The position numbers were made by a program, and so were the translations under genes. Under the pieces are notes generated by a model that saw nothing but the letters and a program-made list of their open reading frames with translations, made no database searches and was not told the origin of the DNA. Positions 10,890 through 22,439 of a DNA stretch of 64,000 nucleotides are shown piece by piece (within the stretch, counting starts at the first letter, position 1; the number at the start of each line of letters is the position of its first letter). Location of the stretch: assembly GCA_948567375.1 (NCBI GenBank), contig OX419761.1, forward strand, positions 23,846,243 through 23,910,242, given 5' to 3'. This DNA is from Lunularia cruciata (lineage: Eukaryota; Streptophyta; Marchantiopsida; Lunulariales; Lunulariaceae).

Positions 10890-12440
10890 CCATGTACAAG
10901 GACCAAAACAAGCTTGAAAGTACATCAGTTTTTGGTGAAGCAAGTATGTTAGTTGATGACGTTACTAGCCTAAACAATGGAGAAGCTAGCACATCAAGCT
11001 TTTCAAGCATATCTTTGAGTTGTATTCCTTTTGTAGCTAATTATTCTTTCATCAAAAGTAATCAATTGAGCAAGGAGTAAAATGACTAGGTTCTCAACTT
11101 GCTACTCAACTATGAGAATGTGTTTGCTTTCTTGATTAAGGACCTAGGCAAGTGTAAGGTGATGCAATTCTATATTGATCTGATTGATAAGAAACCCATC
11201 TCTTGGAGGAGGTATTACTTGAGCAAGCATGAGTGGGAGCCTATGAATGAAAAGTGCAAAGGGCTCCAAGAGGCCTATCTTATTTAGCCATATAGTTATG
11301 GTTTTATAGTAGTTATAGCCATGCAAACATAGAAGGAATTTATAAATTGATTATAAATTGAAAAGAGGATGTGTGTGGATTATAGATCTTTGAACCTAGT
11401 TATACCCAAGGACATGTACCCCATGCCCATCCTATAAAATTTATTTGATAGCATTGGAGACTCTAGCATCTCCATTAGTGTGGATATATGGCAGAGCTTC
11501 AGCCAAATTTTGCTCCATGCAAAAGACTGCAAGGAACAACATTTCATGGAAGCAATAGACTATGGGAGTGGCTATTGATGCCCTTTGGCTTAAATAACAC
11601 TGCAATATTATTTCAAAAAATTATGGACCAAGTACTTAAAGGTGCAGATTTCTTGAAGTGTTATATAGATGAGATAGATGTTCTAGTCCATAGCAAGGAC
11701 TTTGAGCAACACTTGACTCACCTAGAAGAATTATTTAAGATGTTGATGGGTAAGGATCTGAAAATACATTCCAAGAATGTGAGTTGTATATTTACATCAA
11801 TATTTTACCTTGGAAATTGTATTATTCCTAATGGTGTTGTAGGTTATTAGGGAAAGGTCATTGATATTTTGGGCCCAACATTAACAATGTGAGCACATTG
11901 AGAAGCTTCATTGTGCTATGTAACTACTACCAAATTTAGGGATTTCAAAACCATTGCATGTCCTTTCTATATGTTATTGAAAAAAGATATCTCTTGGACA
12001 TAAAGCCAAGATGCTCAATTAGCTTTCCAAGCAATCAAAGAGAAGCTTTCAAACTACTGTATACTTAGAAGAATTGATTTCAACAAGGTCTTCATATTAC
12101 ATACAAATTAGAGTTCTCTTGGAATTAGTGTAACTCTAGGTCAACTTGGTGAGGAATGCAAGGAGTATGTCATTGTTTATGCATCTCAAAACAACAATAA
12201 GGTGGAAAAAGTAATTACTCTTCTATGAGGGTTAATGTCTTGCTATAGTGTAGGCTATTGTACATTTCAAACTGTACCTCTACAACCCCAAGTTCATTTT
12301 GTGCACCAATCATTAACCATTGAAATGGTTGACAACCAATAATAAGCTTATTGGGAAGCTAGCTTATTGAGCACTCATACTTCAAGAGTATGAGTTTGAG
12401 GTAATTCATAGACATAATATTACCCACCAACACTAATGTT
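10890..12440 (+). pseudogene. X1 reverse transcriptase and RNase H remnant
   Basis: This is Ty3/gypsy-type reverse transcriptase. It shows the K-G-L-Q-E-A block (about 11,260), M-P-F-G-L-N-N-T-A (about 11,579-11,605, normally M-P-F-G-L-K-N-A-P), and an altered active-site strand C-Y-I-D-E-I-D-V-L-V (about 11,658-11,690), where Y-x-D-D is expected and an inserted Glu-Ile breaks it. RNase H follows, with the A-S-Q-N-N-N block near 12,180 and the H-Q-S-L-T-I block near 12,305. The 120-codon piece at 11,488-11,850 is the longest open stretch. It is inactive. Confidence 0.75.
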
Positions 12441-12539
12441 ATATCTAGAAGACCTCTTACTTTCTCTAAAGATTTTTTAGATGCAAAACAAGAAATTGAC
12501 TAGATGCCTAAGGTAGCCACTTTACATTCATCTAGTTAT

Positions 12540-12830
12540 GTTTTGTTGCTACATTGAAATCTGGTTGAATAGCCATAATGAACATATGGGAGAAATTGGA
12601 CACTTTAAATTTCTTCAACAAGGGAAGTACATTCATGACTTGACATCAAGCTAGCAAGATCAAGTAAAACAATGGTTCAAGTGATACTCATTGAGAGGTG
12701 ATCATGTAGTGACTCAATGTTAGCCAAATGCTAGTAAATTGGTAAGGATAGGTTGTTCTTTCAAGGATATGTGTAAAATTGGACTAGAAGTAAAGGAAAT
12801 GCCACTACATTGCAATTATTTTATTATTTT
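12540..12830 (+). pseudogene. X1 integrase start, truncated
   Basis: This aligns with 21,300-21,500 of X2, the linker between RNase H and integrase (shared GGTGATCAT block near 12,700 and 21,458). Similarity stops near 12,830, so the catalytic core and everything after it are deleted. Confidence 0.5.
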
Positions 12831-12839
12831 ATAGTTAGC

Positions 12840-13210
12840 CTCTTGGTCAAGAACTACTCCCAATGAGGGCTCTTTCACTCTAGAGACTTTGACTACAAAG
12901 ATGTGTACTACCTTTCCTTGAAGGCACAACTCCAAAGGTGTATTTACATTGGCTGAATGCACTTTTTTTCTAATTCCATGGTACTCCTAATACTTTGAAC
13001 TAGGCTTGACTCCTCAACATATCTGTTTACTCATTTGTGTCCCCTTAGAAATCATACATCTTGACCAAGTAAAAATGTACCTCTCTACACTCTAGCACTT
13101 GTGATTGTATTATGAAATTCCTTACCACTACTCAACACAAGAATTCACCAACACTTAGTATGGAAGAAACATAGTTTGCAAAGAACACAAGGTCTCCTTC
13201 TTGAACTTGT
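12840..13210. other. Unassigned filler between X1 and the next LTR
   Basis: This is about 370 bp without recognisable coding sequence. The block CTTGTGATTGTATTATGAAATTCC followed by TTACCACTACTCAA near 13,100-13,135 resembles the two flanks of element Y at 56,716-56,741 and 61,657-61,672. A dispersed repeat of unknown type is therefore present here. Confidence 0.5.
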
Positions 13211-13650
13211 CATGCTAAGATACATAGGCCTCATTGCATGTTGGGCATGTTTCTCACCTTGTGCATTATGTCACCAAAATTAGTGTGTATTTTTTGGCTT
13301 CCCAAATGAGTGTTGTTTGGGTTATGCACATTATAGTGCGGTGTTTTTTTGTGGTATTCTCAAGTAAGTAGCAAAGTACCTTTGTTTGGGGCACACCCCC
13401 AGTAGTGGGACAAGGGCACAACCATTTTTGGCAGTTTTTCTAGAATTTTCACACAAATAGGAAGCTCACCTACATTGCTTGAGTTTGTATTGTGATCTCT
13501 AGATGTTCATTGCAGAACATTGCGATTCCAATGGTTATATTCTATTTTTTCATTTCATTCAGAGTTTTCAGTTCAGTTCATTCAAATTGATTAATTCTAG
13601 AAAAATTGACTAAGTGATTGCAAAGCTCAAACTGTTTTGATATTGTAGAT
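13211..13650 (+). repeat. LTR-like segment of family X (no clear U3)
   Basis: This matches the downstream 400 bp of the LTR at 22,841-23,485, from the AGATACATAG start to the ATTGATTAAT end. The U3 part recognisable at 22,841-23,070 and 28,844-29,100 is not evident upstream. It lies between the remains of X1 and the leader of X2, so it may be a single LTR shared by two elements in tandem, or the 5' LTR of X2 with its U3 lost. Confidence 0.65.
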
Positions 13651-13755
13651 AGTAGTAAAGAAATTATAGGGTAGGAATTATTATTGCTAGAAGTACCTAG
13701 GCACCTAAAAGAGACCTTTTTGGTCTTAAAGGAATGAAGAACTTACCTAGCTAAT

Positions 13756-13969
13756 TGGACAGGTAGGAGCTTGTGGCAACAAGGAGTACACTATTGAAAA
13801 TACTAGAGAATATTAGATAACATGATTATCTCAATTAAAATTCCACTTCACTACATGTGATGGACAAGTGGGAGCTTGTGGCAACAAGAGGTACACTATT
13901 GAAAAATACTAGAGAATATTATAGAACATGATTCTCTCAATCAAAATTCCCCTTCTCTACATGTGAGAG
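13756..13969 (+). repeat. 105-bp imperfect tandem duplication
   Basis: Both copies begin TGGACA, then GGAGCTTGTGGCAACAA, and end around TCTCTACATGTGA or a close variant. They differ by scattered substitutions, so the duplication is old. Confidence 0.8.
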
Positions 13970-14611
13970 AGGTATTTATTGGGATCTTAGGCTTGCCTTA
14001 GGATCATCTAGTGAACTGCACAGTTAGCATACAAAACTAAGATATGGGTTAAGATATAAATAATTGTTTAGCACAAATAATTGTGTGGTATGATTGAGTT
14101 AGCAAGAGCTCTATTTATCTCTTCAGATTTAAATCTAGGTTAGTAGGAGTTTCCAACAATAAGATTTTGTCAAACATTTCTTTTTTTTGTAGCTTTTCAT
14201 GCATAGAAAGTATATTAGCTCTCTTTATATTTCACCTGGATGTTCAAGTATTGAAAGCCCAGTAGAGTAAGGAGCTTTAGAGTCACATGGTATATCAAGA
14301 GTCCTACTTTCACTCAATAATTCAAGAGTCAGCAATCAAGAGTTATATAGTCAATTGATATGTCAAGGGTGTTGATATCACCTAGACTTTGATAAGCCTT
14401 GAGATACAAGTAGTCCTACATGCAGTCCATATATCAAGAGCCTTGATATCCACTACAGTCTTGATAAATCTTGGTATATCAAAAGTGTTATCTTTGATTA
14501 TTAGAAGCCTCAAACACTTTCAAATATAGTTCTTGTGGTGTAGTTATTTGGATATATAAACTTAGTATATGACCTGAAAAGTTATGTTGAGCTACCCAGT
14601 ACAAGAATCTG

Positions 14612-14800
14612 CAATCAGAAATTGATTTGCTACTTCAACAACCAAGGGAGATGCTGTTATCAAAAACTGATTTGCTACTCCAACTGCCAAGGGAGAAGAT
14701 TCTATCAAAAACTAATCTTGCTACTCCAACAAGAAAGGAAGAAGTTTCTATCAAAAAGTGACATGAAAAATAAAAGAAGTTACATGTTGAACTAGTTGCT
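14612..14800 (+). repeat. 46-bp tandem repeat array
   Basis: Three clear units and a decayed fourth each contain TATCAAAAACTGATTTGCTA or a variant, then CTCCAAC and AAGGGAGAAG. The units start near 14,612, 14,659, 14,705 and 14,752. The spacing between copies is not unique sequence, which argues against a CRISPR reading. Confidence 0.75.
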
Positions 14801-15599
14801 ACAACAACAAAGGAAGAAGCTACCTATTAAAAATCAAAAGAAAAAAAAGAAGGGAAAAGAAAAAGGTCAACTTCTCCTATCTCAATTGTTATTGTGATAA
14901 TGTACAATGTACATGATCTTGTGGTTAATATACTTGGTAGGTGTGAACTAAAGGTTATTTTAGCATGAGGTAGGTCCTTGGAAATGTGATGGGATGCTCC
15001 ATTTGTTACTTAGATTTGAAACAAGCTTGCATCACATGTCCAAGCCAAATCAACTAGGGAATATTTATGCTTAGCACTAGCTCCCAATTGTGTGCATAGG
15101 CTTCATTGCTAAAAAAGCAAAGTCTAGGCTGTGGTATTTAGCTAAAAGCACAATTTGTAGGTTAAACTTTGAAAAATCATATTTGCCAAGGTACTCAGCA
15201 AAACCTTACTATTGGAGTTGTTAGAAACCTACTAAAGTCTAATATCAAAATATGTAGTTTTCACTAGATCTAGTTTAGGTTTTGACTCTTTATGCCTAGA
15301 AGGCTTGATATTCAGATTCTTTAACATTTCACCATTTAGTTGTTAATTGCTATGAAATCTTGATATAATGACATTGTTGAGTATGTTAAGAGCACATTAT
15401 GTTGTCTAATGAGGGTAGCACTAGCAACATTCCTAAAAGACCCACCTATAGCAATTAAGAAGTGACCCGTGATCATTCATTCCAATCTCATTAGACACAA
15501 GATCACTTTAGCTATGACCACATCCAACAACTCCTTCAATGTCTCCTAGTATTACACCTACCCAGAGTTTAGTTTTAAGTTTAGGGTAGGATAATCAAG

Positions 15600-16970
15600 C
15601 TCAAGAGTACACCAAGGTCCTTGGAGAGGAACAAGAGTGTGGAGTACTCTTACTTCAGCTTGTAGGGTATTGCCTTTCACCTCATCATTCTTTAAGGTTG
15701 CTTTAGCACCACCACATACAATATGGAGGTCATTAGTTCATCTGGAGGGATTGAGAAGTCAATGGGCAGCCATGCACTACATCCTTGAGGGAATTCAAGG
15801 CTACATTCTTAATAATGGTTGTTAAATTGGAGTTGAAGTATGGTGCAAACTTCACTCAAGCATTTGTATTCAAACAATTGGTTAGGTATGTGCACTATGA
15901 GGGGTTGGATGTTTGTAAGCAATATTATCCTCCAATTTTGGGCATATCATTGGTCCTTAACCCAACTTATGCTCTTGCCATTCCTATTGCCTCCCAAGCA
16001 ATGTTGCAAACTGCCATTCAACTATATACTGCAATGGCAAATAATCAAGCTCTACCTCCTACTTTAGTGGCTCTTATGCCACAAGAACTTGCTATAACTA
16101 TGGCCAACATAATTCCTACTATTAATGCACATGCTAGTGTTGATCTAGGAGCTAGAGTTCCTTGTTAAGAGTTTAAATTTTTTTTTGCAACTCACTACAT
16201 TTGCATGAAAAAAAGACAAGACCTTGAAGAAGCTCTACATGCATCTCTTCAAGCTGAAAGATGACACTCAAAACATTATAGACCTAGATTTTCTAGCCAA
16301 CATCTTTGTGCATTGGAGGGTAACTAGGCACTTCATTTGTAAGTTTTGCAATGGGTTTTCTCCAAGTTTTGTGACTCTTATACCTTGTTTGATGTAGACA
16401 ACATTGTAGGGAAGTTAGATTTAGCTCATGCCTACTATGAATCTAGTACTTTGAGACCCAAATTACAAGCCATACCTCAACTCTAGCCAGCAACACCAAC
16501 CACATCTACTCACTCATTTTCCAAAGGCAAATAAGCCTATTTTGTGGCACCCATTCTCCCTTCTTACAACTATTGTGGTCACCTTGATCACAAGGCTAAT
16601 GAGTGTTGCATCCCTTCCACATATCTCTTTTGTGACTATTGTGGTAAGGCTATTTTTTAGAGGCTATTTTTTGGCCAAATTCCTTGAAAGGAAGCAATTA
16701 TGCAAACCATTCCTACCCACTCCTAATGTTGCCCTTCTTCTAAGGCTAAACCTCCTCAAGCTTCAACTTCTTGTACTTCATCCAAGGGTCATTCTAGAAA
16801 GAGTGCAAAGAATAAGGAACTTCAACATGCCAAAAAGTATGATCTTTATACCCAAGCCACTCATGTGCAAATGTTGCAAGGTGAGATAGAGTCATTAAGA
16901 GCACAACTTGACAATTTGAAGGGCAAATCCACCCAACCAACTAGGCATGCTCAACATGTCCTTGCTCCAA
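15600..16970 (+). pseudogene. X2 gag remnant with zinc knuckles
   Basis: An open stretch at 15,785-16,168 (127 codons) encodes a helix-rich segment with L-K-Y-G-A-N-F-T-Q and V-C-K-Q-Y-Y-P-P blocks, which I take as capsid-like from its position. Two Cys-His clusters follow at about 16,560-16,650 (C-x2-C-G-H-x-D-H and C-D-Y-C-G-K), and a short leucine-patterned coil (Q-G-E-I-E-S-L-R-A-Q-L) lies at about 16,868-16,920. The first zinc cluster aligns with X1 at 7,170. The reading frame changes between these blocks. Gag would have packaged element RNA. Confidence 0.6.
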
Positions 16971-17585
16971 ATTCAGGTGCAGATCTTCCAAGGTCATTTT
17001 GTCATTCATGTGTGACACTATGATGGCAAAATGGGTTCTATCTAAAAACCAACCTCTTGCGGGTCTCACTATTGAAGTTTCCTCTTCTTTTTGTCCATCA
17101 TACTTTGCATATAAAGAATTTAGTGTTGCTCTCTAAGTTTCAACCACTAAGAAAGTGGTTTAAACCAATGGTCTTGCATCTAGTTCAGGCCTCTTGACTA
17201 GAGCTAGAGGATCCATAGCTATCATGCTACAATCATTTTGGAAGCTCACTTTGGAGGAGGAGTCCAACTTGTGAGCAAGAGGAGAGGAGGTTAAATGTAA
17301 TTCACCACAAGTGGCTTGTACATCAAATCCAAGTGCTCAAGGAGTTTATGTACATTAGGAAGATGCACATGGTCCTCTAGTGAGTTGGTGAAATGCCAAA
17401 TTTAAACCAATGGAATGTTACACAAGGTTCTCACTACACCGATATTCAGCTTTCAAGATTTGAAACTAAGCATCAAGGAGGTATTGCAATGCTAGAAGAC
17501 ACATTGGATGCCAAATCAAGACCCCTACCAGGTCCAATTTCACAAGTTATAGAGGTTCCAACACATTTTGAAGGGGCACTCCACA

Positions 17586-17621
17586 TTTACAATGTATGGG
17601 CATGTGTCCATACATTGTAAA
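17586..17621. repeat. Perfect 14-bp inverted repeat
   Basis: TTTACAATGTATGG at 17,586-17,599 is the exact reverse complement of 17,608-17,621, separated by 8 bases. X1 lacks the left arm at the matching place (near 7,957), so the left arm may be a templated inversion within X2. Confidence 0.85.
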
Positions 17622-18242
17622 TGGCATTCACAACCTAGTCACTAGTTCTAGCATGGTTAAACTAGACAACTCCACTATCTTGGAACTTACAATTGCAGAT
17701 CAAAATGGATCTAGGACTACTTCAATTGTGGACATGCTATGCAAAAAAGCATTTTGGACAGCCATTACCTCCACAAAGTTTCTCATTTGTTGCCAAGGGT
17801 GGTACCTAGTGAGAAGACTTCTATCACTACCGGAGTTGCCATTGTTGACAACACTCAATTAACAGTTATAATGGAAAGACACCATCCAAGGGTTGTGTTC
17901 TTGGACCCCAGAGCTCAACCATTGATAGTTGGAGTGAAACTTGCCAAGAAGATGGGCCTACTAAATGCTAAGCTGCAAAGATCTAAGTGGCAAATTTGCA
18001 CCGCTAGTGGTAGTGTCGAGGAAGTACTAGGGAAAAGCTCTGATCCGATTGTACTCTCCTTCAATGTAGGTAGAAATCAGGAGCTCAAAATTCAAGTCAG
18101 ATGCTTGGTCACTAATGTCACTACCTATGATGTGTTGATTGGGAAAGAGGTATTGTTCCCACCACGCTTCACCATTGACAATTGGTATGAACCTGAATAC
18201 TATAAAGTGAATTGGAAGACTTATGGACAGAACTTGGGCTAA
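17590..18242 (+). pseudogene. X2 aspartic protease remnant
   Basis: The 167-codon open piece at 17,739-18,242 contains V-V-F-L-D-P-R-A-Q-P-L-I-V-G-V at about 17,893-17,937, the place of the D-T-G-A active site. Farther on it has T-Y-D-V-L-I-G-K-E-V-L-F-P-P, the second conserved strand of retropepsins. As in X1, Arg replaces the active-site Gly. An upstream block (N-S-T-I-L-E-L-T-I-A-D-Q-N-G-S) belongs to the same polyprotein. Function would have been polyprotein cleavage. The active site is unlikely to work. Confidence 0.65.
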
Positions 18243-18429
18243 ATCCCTCTTGATTTACATGGAGACTATAATCCTTTGGCTCATCATTGTATGCTCAAAG
18301 AGGTTCACGCCATCTCTTATAAAAATCAAGTTGATCATGAATTGATAGAAGAAGATGAGATGTAGATTTCCAATGGCTGAAATCTTGATGGATGCTTCCA
18401 CTGATATTTCTCATGGACCAAAGACTCAA

Positions 18430-19490
18430 GGCAGTTGATGAGCCCTTGGTCATAGCTATGCACAAATTTGAAGCAATGGAGAGAAAAAGTGAATAGATTC
18501 AGCCATTGTTGAGCAAGATAATCACTTGGATACCACCCAAGGGTGTGCTCACACTACTTGAGCTTATTGGTGTGATCTTTATAGGTCTAGAGTTCTTGCT
18601 ACAATTAGGGATGGTGGTGACAAAGTATGTTCTTGTGGACATAGACCCAACCCAGTTGCAAGGAGGGTAGCAAAATCATGCATGGTAGAGCTAATTGCCA
18701 GATTTCCACAACAATTCCCAAATAGTGCATGGAATGAAAATTTCACATTCTTTCCCTCTGATATTCAACTCACAAAACAAGGGAATTTGGAGCTTCTTGT
18801 ATCCTTGGAGCTACTTATTGTAGAATGTTGAGGAACTTTGGTAGTTGGTTTGGATGAAGGTTTAAGTTTTAAGGTCTAGCCTCTTCATGGACATGGTATA
18901 GGTAATCACATGGGCCCAAGCACTCTATTCTTCTCTTTTATATGTGATTGAGAATACTCCTACTCAATATGATCAGAGGGAGAAGGTCAAGAACATTTCA
19001 TGTTGGTGCTCACTAACTTGGGAAACCACTTCTACTTGATGTAGTACAATGTGTTTCCCATGCCCATCGGTCATGGAACTTGTGGACCAACCTTGCACCT
19101 CTTGCTATTTTGGAATTATCCTTGAGATACACTATCAGAGATATTGGATGTTGATAGCTCTTGGCAACTAGTCACAATGCAAAGCTCCATGGTTTTTGGC
19201 AAATATCATTGGGCAACCTAGAGGTGCTTAGCCTACATTTGTGGCATTTCTAGGTTCACATGCTTTCTAAGGAGATGGAACAGGTTTGGTGCAATTTCAT
19301 TCAACAAATACATGGGATGAACCAAGCACTGATGAGCAAGAAAGGGCCATGGGCTTCCAAATTGGCACTACAAGTCATACCAAGGTGACTAGATTGGAGT
19401 GCAATGTTATATTGGGGAGAGTAATGGACCTGAATTCTCTTACATGGCTTTTGGTCACATGCATACTCTTTCAGATTTAGTTTAGTTTCA
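18430..19490 (+). pseudogene. X2 cytosine-C5 DNA methyltransferase domain
   Basis: The blocks follow the canonical order of C5-cytosine methyltransferases. Motif I is L-L-E-L-I-G-V-I-F-I-G-L (about 18,553-18,590, SAM loop, ancestral F-G-G-x-S likely). Motif II is V-D-I-D-P-T (about 18,635-18,655). The motif IV region is L-I-V-E-C-stop-G (about 18,815-18,834), where the catalytic Cys survives but the next residue is a stop. Motif VI is Y-V-I-E-N-T-P (about 18,941-18,960, E-N-V in most families). The motif VIII-like block is V-Q-C-V-S-H-A-H-R then N-L-W-T-N-L (about 19,044-19,095). The C-terminal part is E-R-A-M-G-F-Q and L-G-R-V-M-D-L-N-S-L-T (about 19,336-19,470), like the R-x-x-G-F and G-N motifs. 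Length is about 320-350 residues. It lies between protease and reverse transcriptase and continues the same decayed polyprotein. Stops and frameshifts make it inactive. Confidence 0.8.
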
Positions 19491-19859
19491 CATCTAGTTC
19501 TCAATCAATCAGTTATGCCGGTTTGTGCAATGGCATCCAAATCAAGTTCATTTGCCAATATTCAACACTCTACACTTCATGCAAAGTGTTGGGGAAGGAG
19601 GAAGGAGGTACCTTGTAATGTGAATGAATTTTACTTTTGATATCTTGGAATCCACTCTAGGGACCCCACACATAGATCAGATCAGACTTGAATTTATATC
19701 AAGTTTTGGTGAAGCAAGTACGTTAGTTCAGAACATTACTAGCTTGGACAATGGAAAAGCTAACATACTAGGCTGTCCCATTACTTTGTTAAGCCCTATC
19801 TCTTGTGTAGCTAATGATTCCTTAATCATAGGCAATCAGATGATCAAGGAGTAGAAATA

Positions 19860-21239
19860 TGAGGTTTTCAACTTGCTATTCAACTATGAGAATGTGTTTG
19901 CTTTCTCAATGAAGGACCTAGACAAGTGTAAGGTGATGCAATTCTCTGTTGATCTGATTGATGAGACACCTCTCTATTGGAAGAGGCATCTTTTGAGCAA
20001 GCATGATTAGGAGCTGGTGGATGAAAGGTGAAAAGAGCTCCAAGAAGCTGGTCTTCTTCAACTATCAAGTTCCAATTTTGTAGCGGCTATAGTTATGCTA
20101 GCAAAGAAGGATTCCATTGGACTATGGACAAAGAAGAGGATGTGCGGAGATTATTGAACTTTGAATCTAGTTACATCTCAAGATAGGTACCCCATGCCCA
20201 TCCTAGAGGACTTATTTTATAGCATTGAGGACTCTGATATCTTCATCCTTGTGGATCTACGGCAGGGCTTCAACCATATTTTGCTTTGTGCAAAAGATAA
20301 TAAGAAAACAACATTCCATGGAAGAAATAGACTATAGGAGTGGCTAGTGATGCCCTTTGGCTTGAAGAATGCCCCAATATTATTTCAACAAGTCATGTAC
20401 TAGGTACTTGAAGTTGTAGATTTCTTGAATTTCTATAAAGATGATGTCTTAGTCCAGCAAGGGTTTTGAGCAACACTTAACTCATCTAGAAGAGCTATTC
20501 AAGAGGTTGATAGTTGTGGATCTGAAAATACATCCCAAGAAATTTAAGTTTGCCATTTCATAAGTAGTTTACCTTGGGCATAGTATTCATCCTTATGGTG
20601 TTATGGCTCATTGAACCAAAATTGTAGCTATCTTAAAGATGCCCAACCCCAATGATGTGAGCACAATAAGAAGCTTCTTTGGATTATGAAACTAATATTG
20701 AATCTATGCAGGATTTTAGTACTATTGCACATCCTCTCTATGCATTACTAAAGAAGGATGTCACCTAAATATGAAGCCAAGATGCTTAGTGGGTATTCTA
20801 AGCACTGAAGGAGAAGCTTTCAAAATACCCAATACTTAGAAAACCTAATTTCAACAAGGTGTTCATACTACATAAAAATTAGAGCCCCCTTGGTGTTGGT
20901 GAAAATTTGGGTCAACTTGATGAGGAAGGCAAGGATTATATCATTGCTTATGCATCTTAAAGCAACAACAAGTTGGAAAGCAATTACTCTTCTTATGAGG
21001 GTGAGTGTCTTGCTGTTGTGTGGGCTGTTGTACATTTCAGACCATCCTTCTATGGCACCAAGTTCACCTTGTACATTGATCACCAACCATTGAGGTGGCT
21101 AATGACTGATGACAAGCTAGCTTGTTGGGCAATCATTCTACAAGAGTATGTGTTTGAGGTAACACAAAGACCTGGTAGCACTCATCAAAATGCTGATGCT
21201 ATGTCTAAAATACCTCTTATTACCTGTGCAGATGTTTAG
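19860..21239 (+). pseudogene. X2 reverse transcriptase and RNase H
   Basis: Ty3/gypsy-type reverse transcriptase. K-E-L-Q-E-A-G (about 20,036), M-P-I-L-E-D-L-F-Y-S-I (about 20,197), W-L-V-M-P-F-G-L-K-N-A-P (about 20,340-20,378) and the active-site strand F-Y-K-D-D-V-L-V (about 20,430-20,453) are visible. RNase H ends in an 88-codon open piece (20,973-21,239) with Y-E-G-E-C-L-A-V-V-W, F-T-L-Y-I-D-H-Q-P-L and P-G-S-T-H-Q-N-A-D-A, the standard Ty3 RNase H end. In-frame stops precede most of these blocks. The enzyme would have copied element RNA to DNA. Confidence 0.85.
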
Positions 21240-21299
21240 ATGCAAGACAATACATTGACCAAATGTCTAGCCACTTTACATTCATCTAACTATCTCACA

Positions 21300-22430
21300 T
21301 TGCTACATTGTCACTTGGCTGAACAGCCCATTGCGGACATATCAAAAGACTTAGGTACTCTAAAAAATTTGTAGTATGGGCAGTATCCTTTTGGTTTCAC
21401 TAGGCCAGCAGGATTGAGTACAAAAACATCAAAGTGTTACTCATGGAGAGGTGACCATCTAGTTAGATACCTATCTCAAGAAGATAGGGTTGTTCCGTCA
21501 CCCAATGAGAGAGTTGGTCTCATTAAAAAAGGTACCCTCTGAGCTTGGGCACTTTGGTATCAATCATACACATAGTCTCATGACCCCTCATTATCATTGG
21601 AGAGGGATGTATGGTTAGGTTCAAGAGGTGATAGCTAGATATGAAGAATATGATAGAGTGAGCACTTCTTTCTCTCATAGGCAGCCCACGCTTCATCCAC
21701 TTCCAATTCAAAGTTTGTTCTATTTTTTATCATGTGACCTAGCTGGAGAATTACCTCAGTCATCTAGAGGTAATGTTTACATTATAGTCATGATAGAACA
21801 TTCTTCCAAGTTGATAGAACTAATTGCTTTGCCCAATAAGCCCTCACATAGTACTAGCCTAGCTTTTCTCCAGCAAGTTCTGAGTAGATTTGGAGCTTGT
21901 GTTGAGTGTCTCACTGATCAAGGATCAGAATTCAGTGGAGAATTTCAAGAGCTACTTGACCATGCACTCATTGACCATCAAAGGACTTCAAGAGATCATC
22001 CTCTAATTGATGGCCTTGCAGAGAATTATTTTGATATGCAAGAAGGAACTACAAAAGATATGCCTCATTAAGAACAAAGAAGATTGGGATTGGCTTTGCC
22101 CTACATTGCCATGGGGTAAATAATGTCTAAGCATGCTTCATTGTCTCATTTTACTCCTTATTTTCTTTTTTTTGGAAAGCACTTGGTTCCACCTTCTTCT
22201 ATTGCATCTAAAATGGATCAAGTCATGGACTTGGACTCTCCATCAACCTGGGCTAGAGTAATATCAAAGAAGTCTGCTCTACTTAAGAGGGTCATGCCTA
22301 TAACCATGGAAACTTGGCTATTGCACAACATTGTGATACCTTGAGATATGCTTAGACTAGGAGAGAAAGCTACAAGCCCAAAGTGAGAAATTTTGTGGTA
22401 AGAGCCTTTGTTTTTCTTCATAGGTAGCTC
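21300..22430 (+). pseudogene. X2 integrase
   Basis: The zinc-binding start is G-H-F-G-I-N-H-T-H (about 21,547-21,573). The catalytic core is in an open piece at 21,628-22,071, with C-D-L-A-G-E-L-P (first Asp), C-L-T-D-Q-G-S-E-F (second Asp, about 21,908-21,935) and D-G-L-A-E-N (Glu, about 22,010-22,028). The D,D,E triad is thus still readable. The C-terminal part continues with S-Y-K-P-K-V-R-N-F near 22,366-22,392. Frameshifts and stops follow the core. The next segment is a PHD finger where chromoviruses have a chromodomain. Confidence 0.8.
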
Positions 22431-22439
22431 ATTGACACC

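Larger units (their letters stand above)
7030..12830 (+). mobile_element. Body of gypsy-type element X1 (methyltransferase-bearing family)
   Basis: The order is zinc-knuckle gag end (7.1-7.3 kb), aspartic protease (about 8.2-8.6 kb), cytosine-C5 methyltransferase-like domain (8.83-10.72 kb, interrupted), reverse transcriptase and RNase H (10.9-12.4 kb), then a short integrase start. It parallels X2 over the whole length, with about 60-75% identity judged by eye. Unlike X2 it has lost the integrase core, the PHD segment and the U3 of the 3' LTR. It is broken by many stops and frameshifts and by a solo LTR at 9,447. Confidence 0.75.
13651..15560 (+). other. Long untranslated leader of X2 with internal tandem repeats
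   Basis: No coding similarity is seen over about 1.9 kb. Two imperfect 105-bp copies lie at 13,756-13,860 and 13,861-13,969. Short phrases such as TATATCAAGAGTC recur at 14,290-14,480. A 46-bp unit repeats three to four times from 14,612. Parts resemble 780-2,060 of X1, so the leader is a family feature. Confidence 0.6.

Noticed and set aside
14612..14800. CRISPR-like array
   Set aside because: Units abut without unique spacers, units are diverged, and the DNA is plant nuclear.
18430..19490. A captured host methyltransferase gene (MET1, CMT or DRM) unrelated to the element
   Set aside because: The same domain sits at the same place in X1 and X2, has no host regulatory domains, and DRM-type motif rearrangement is not seen.
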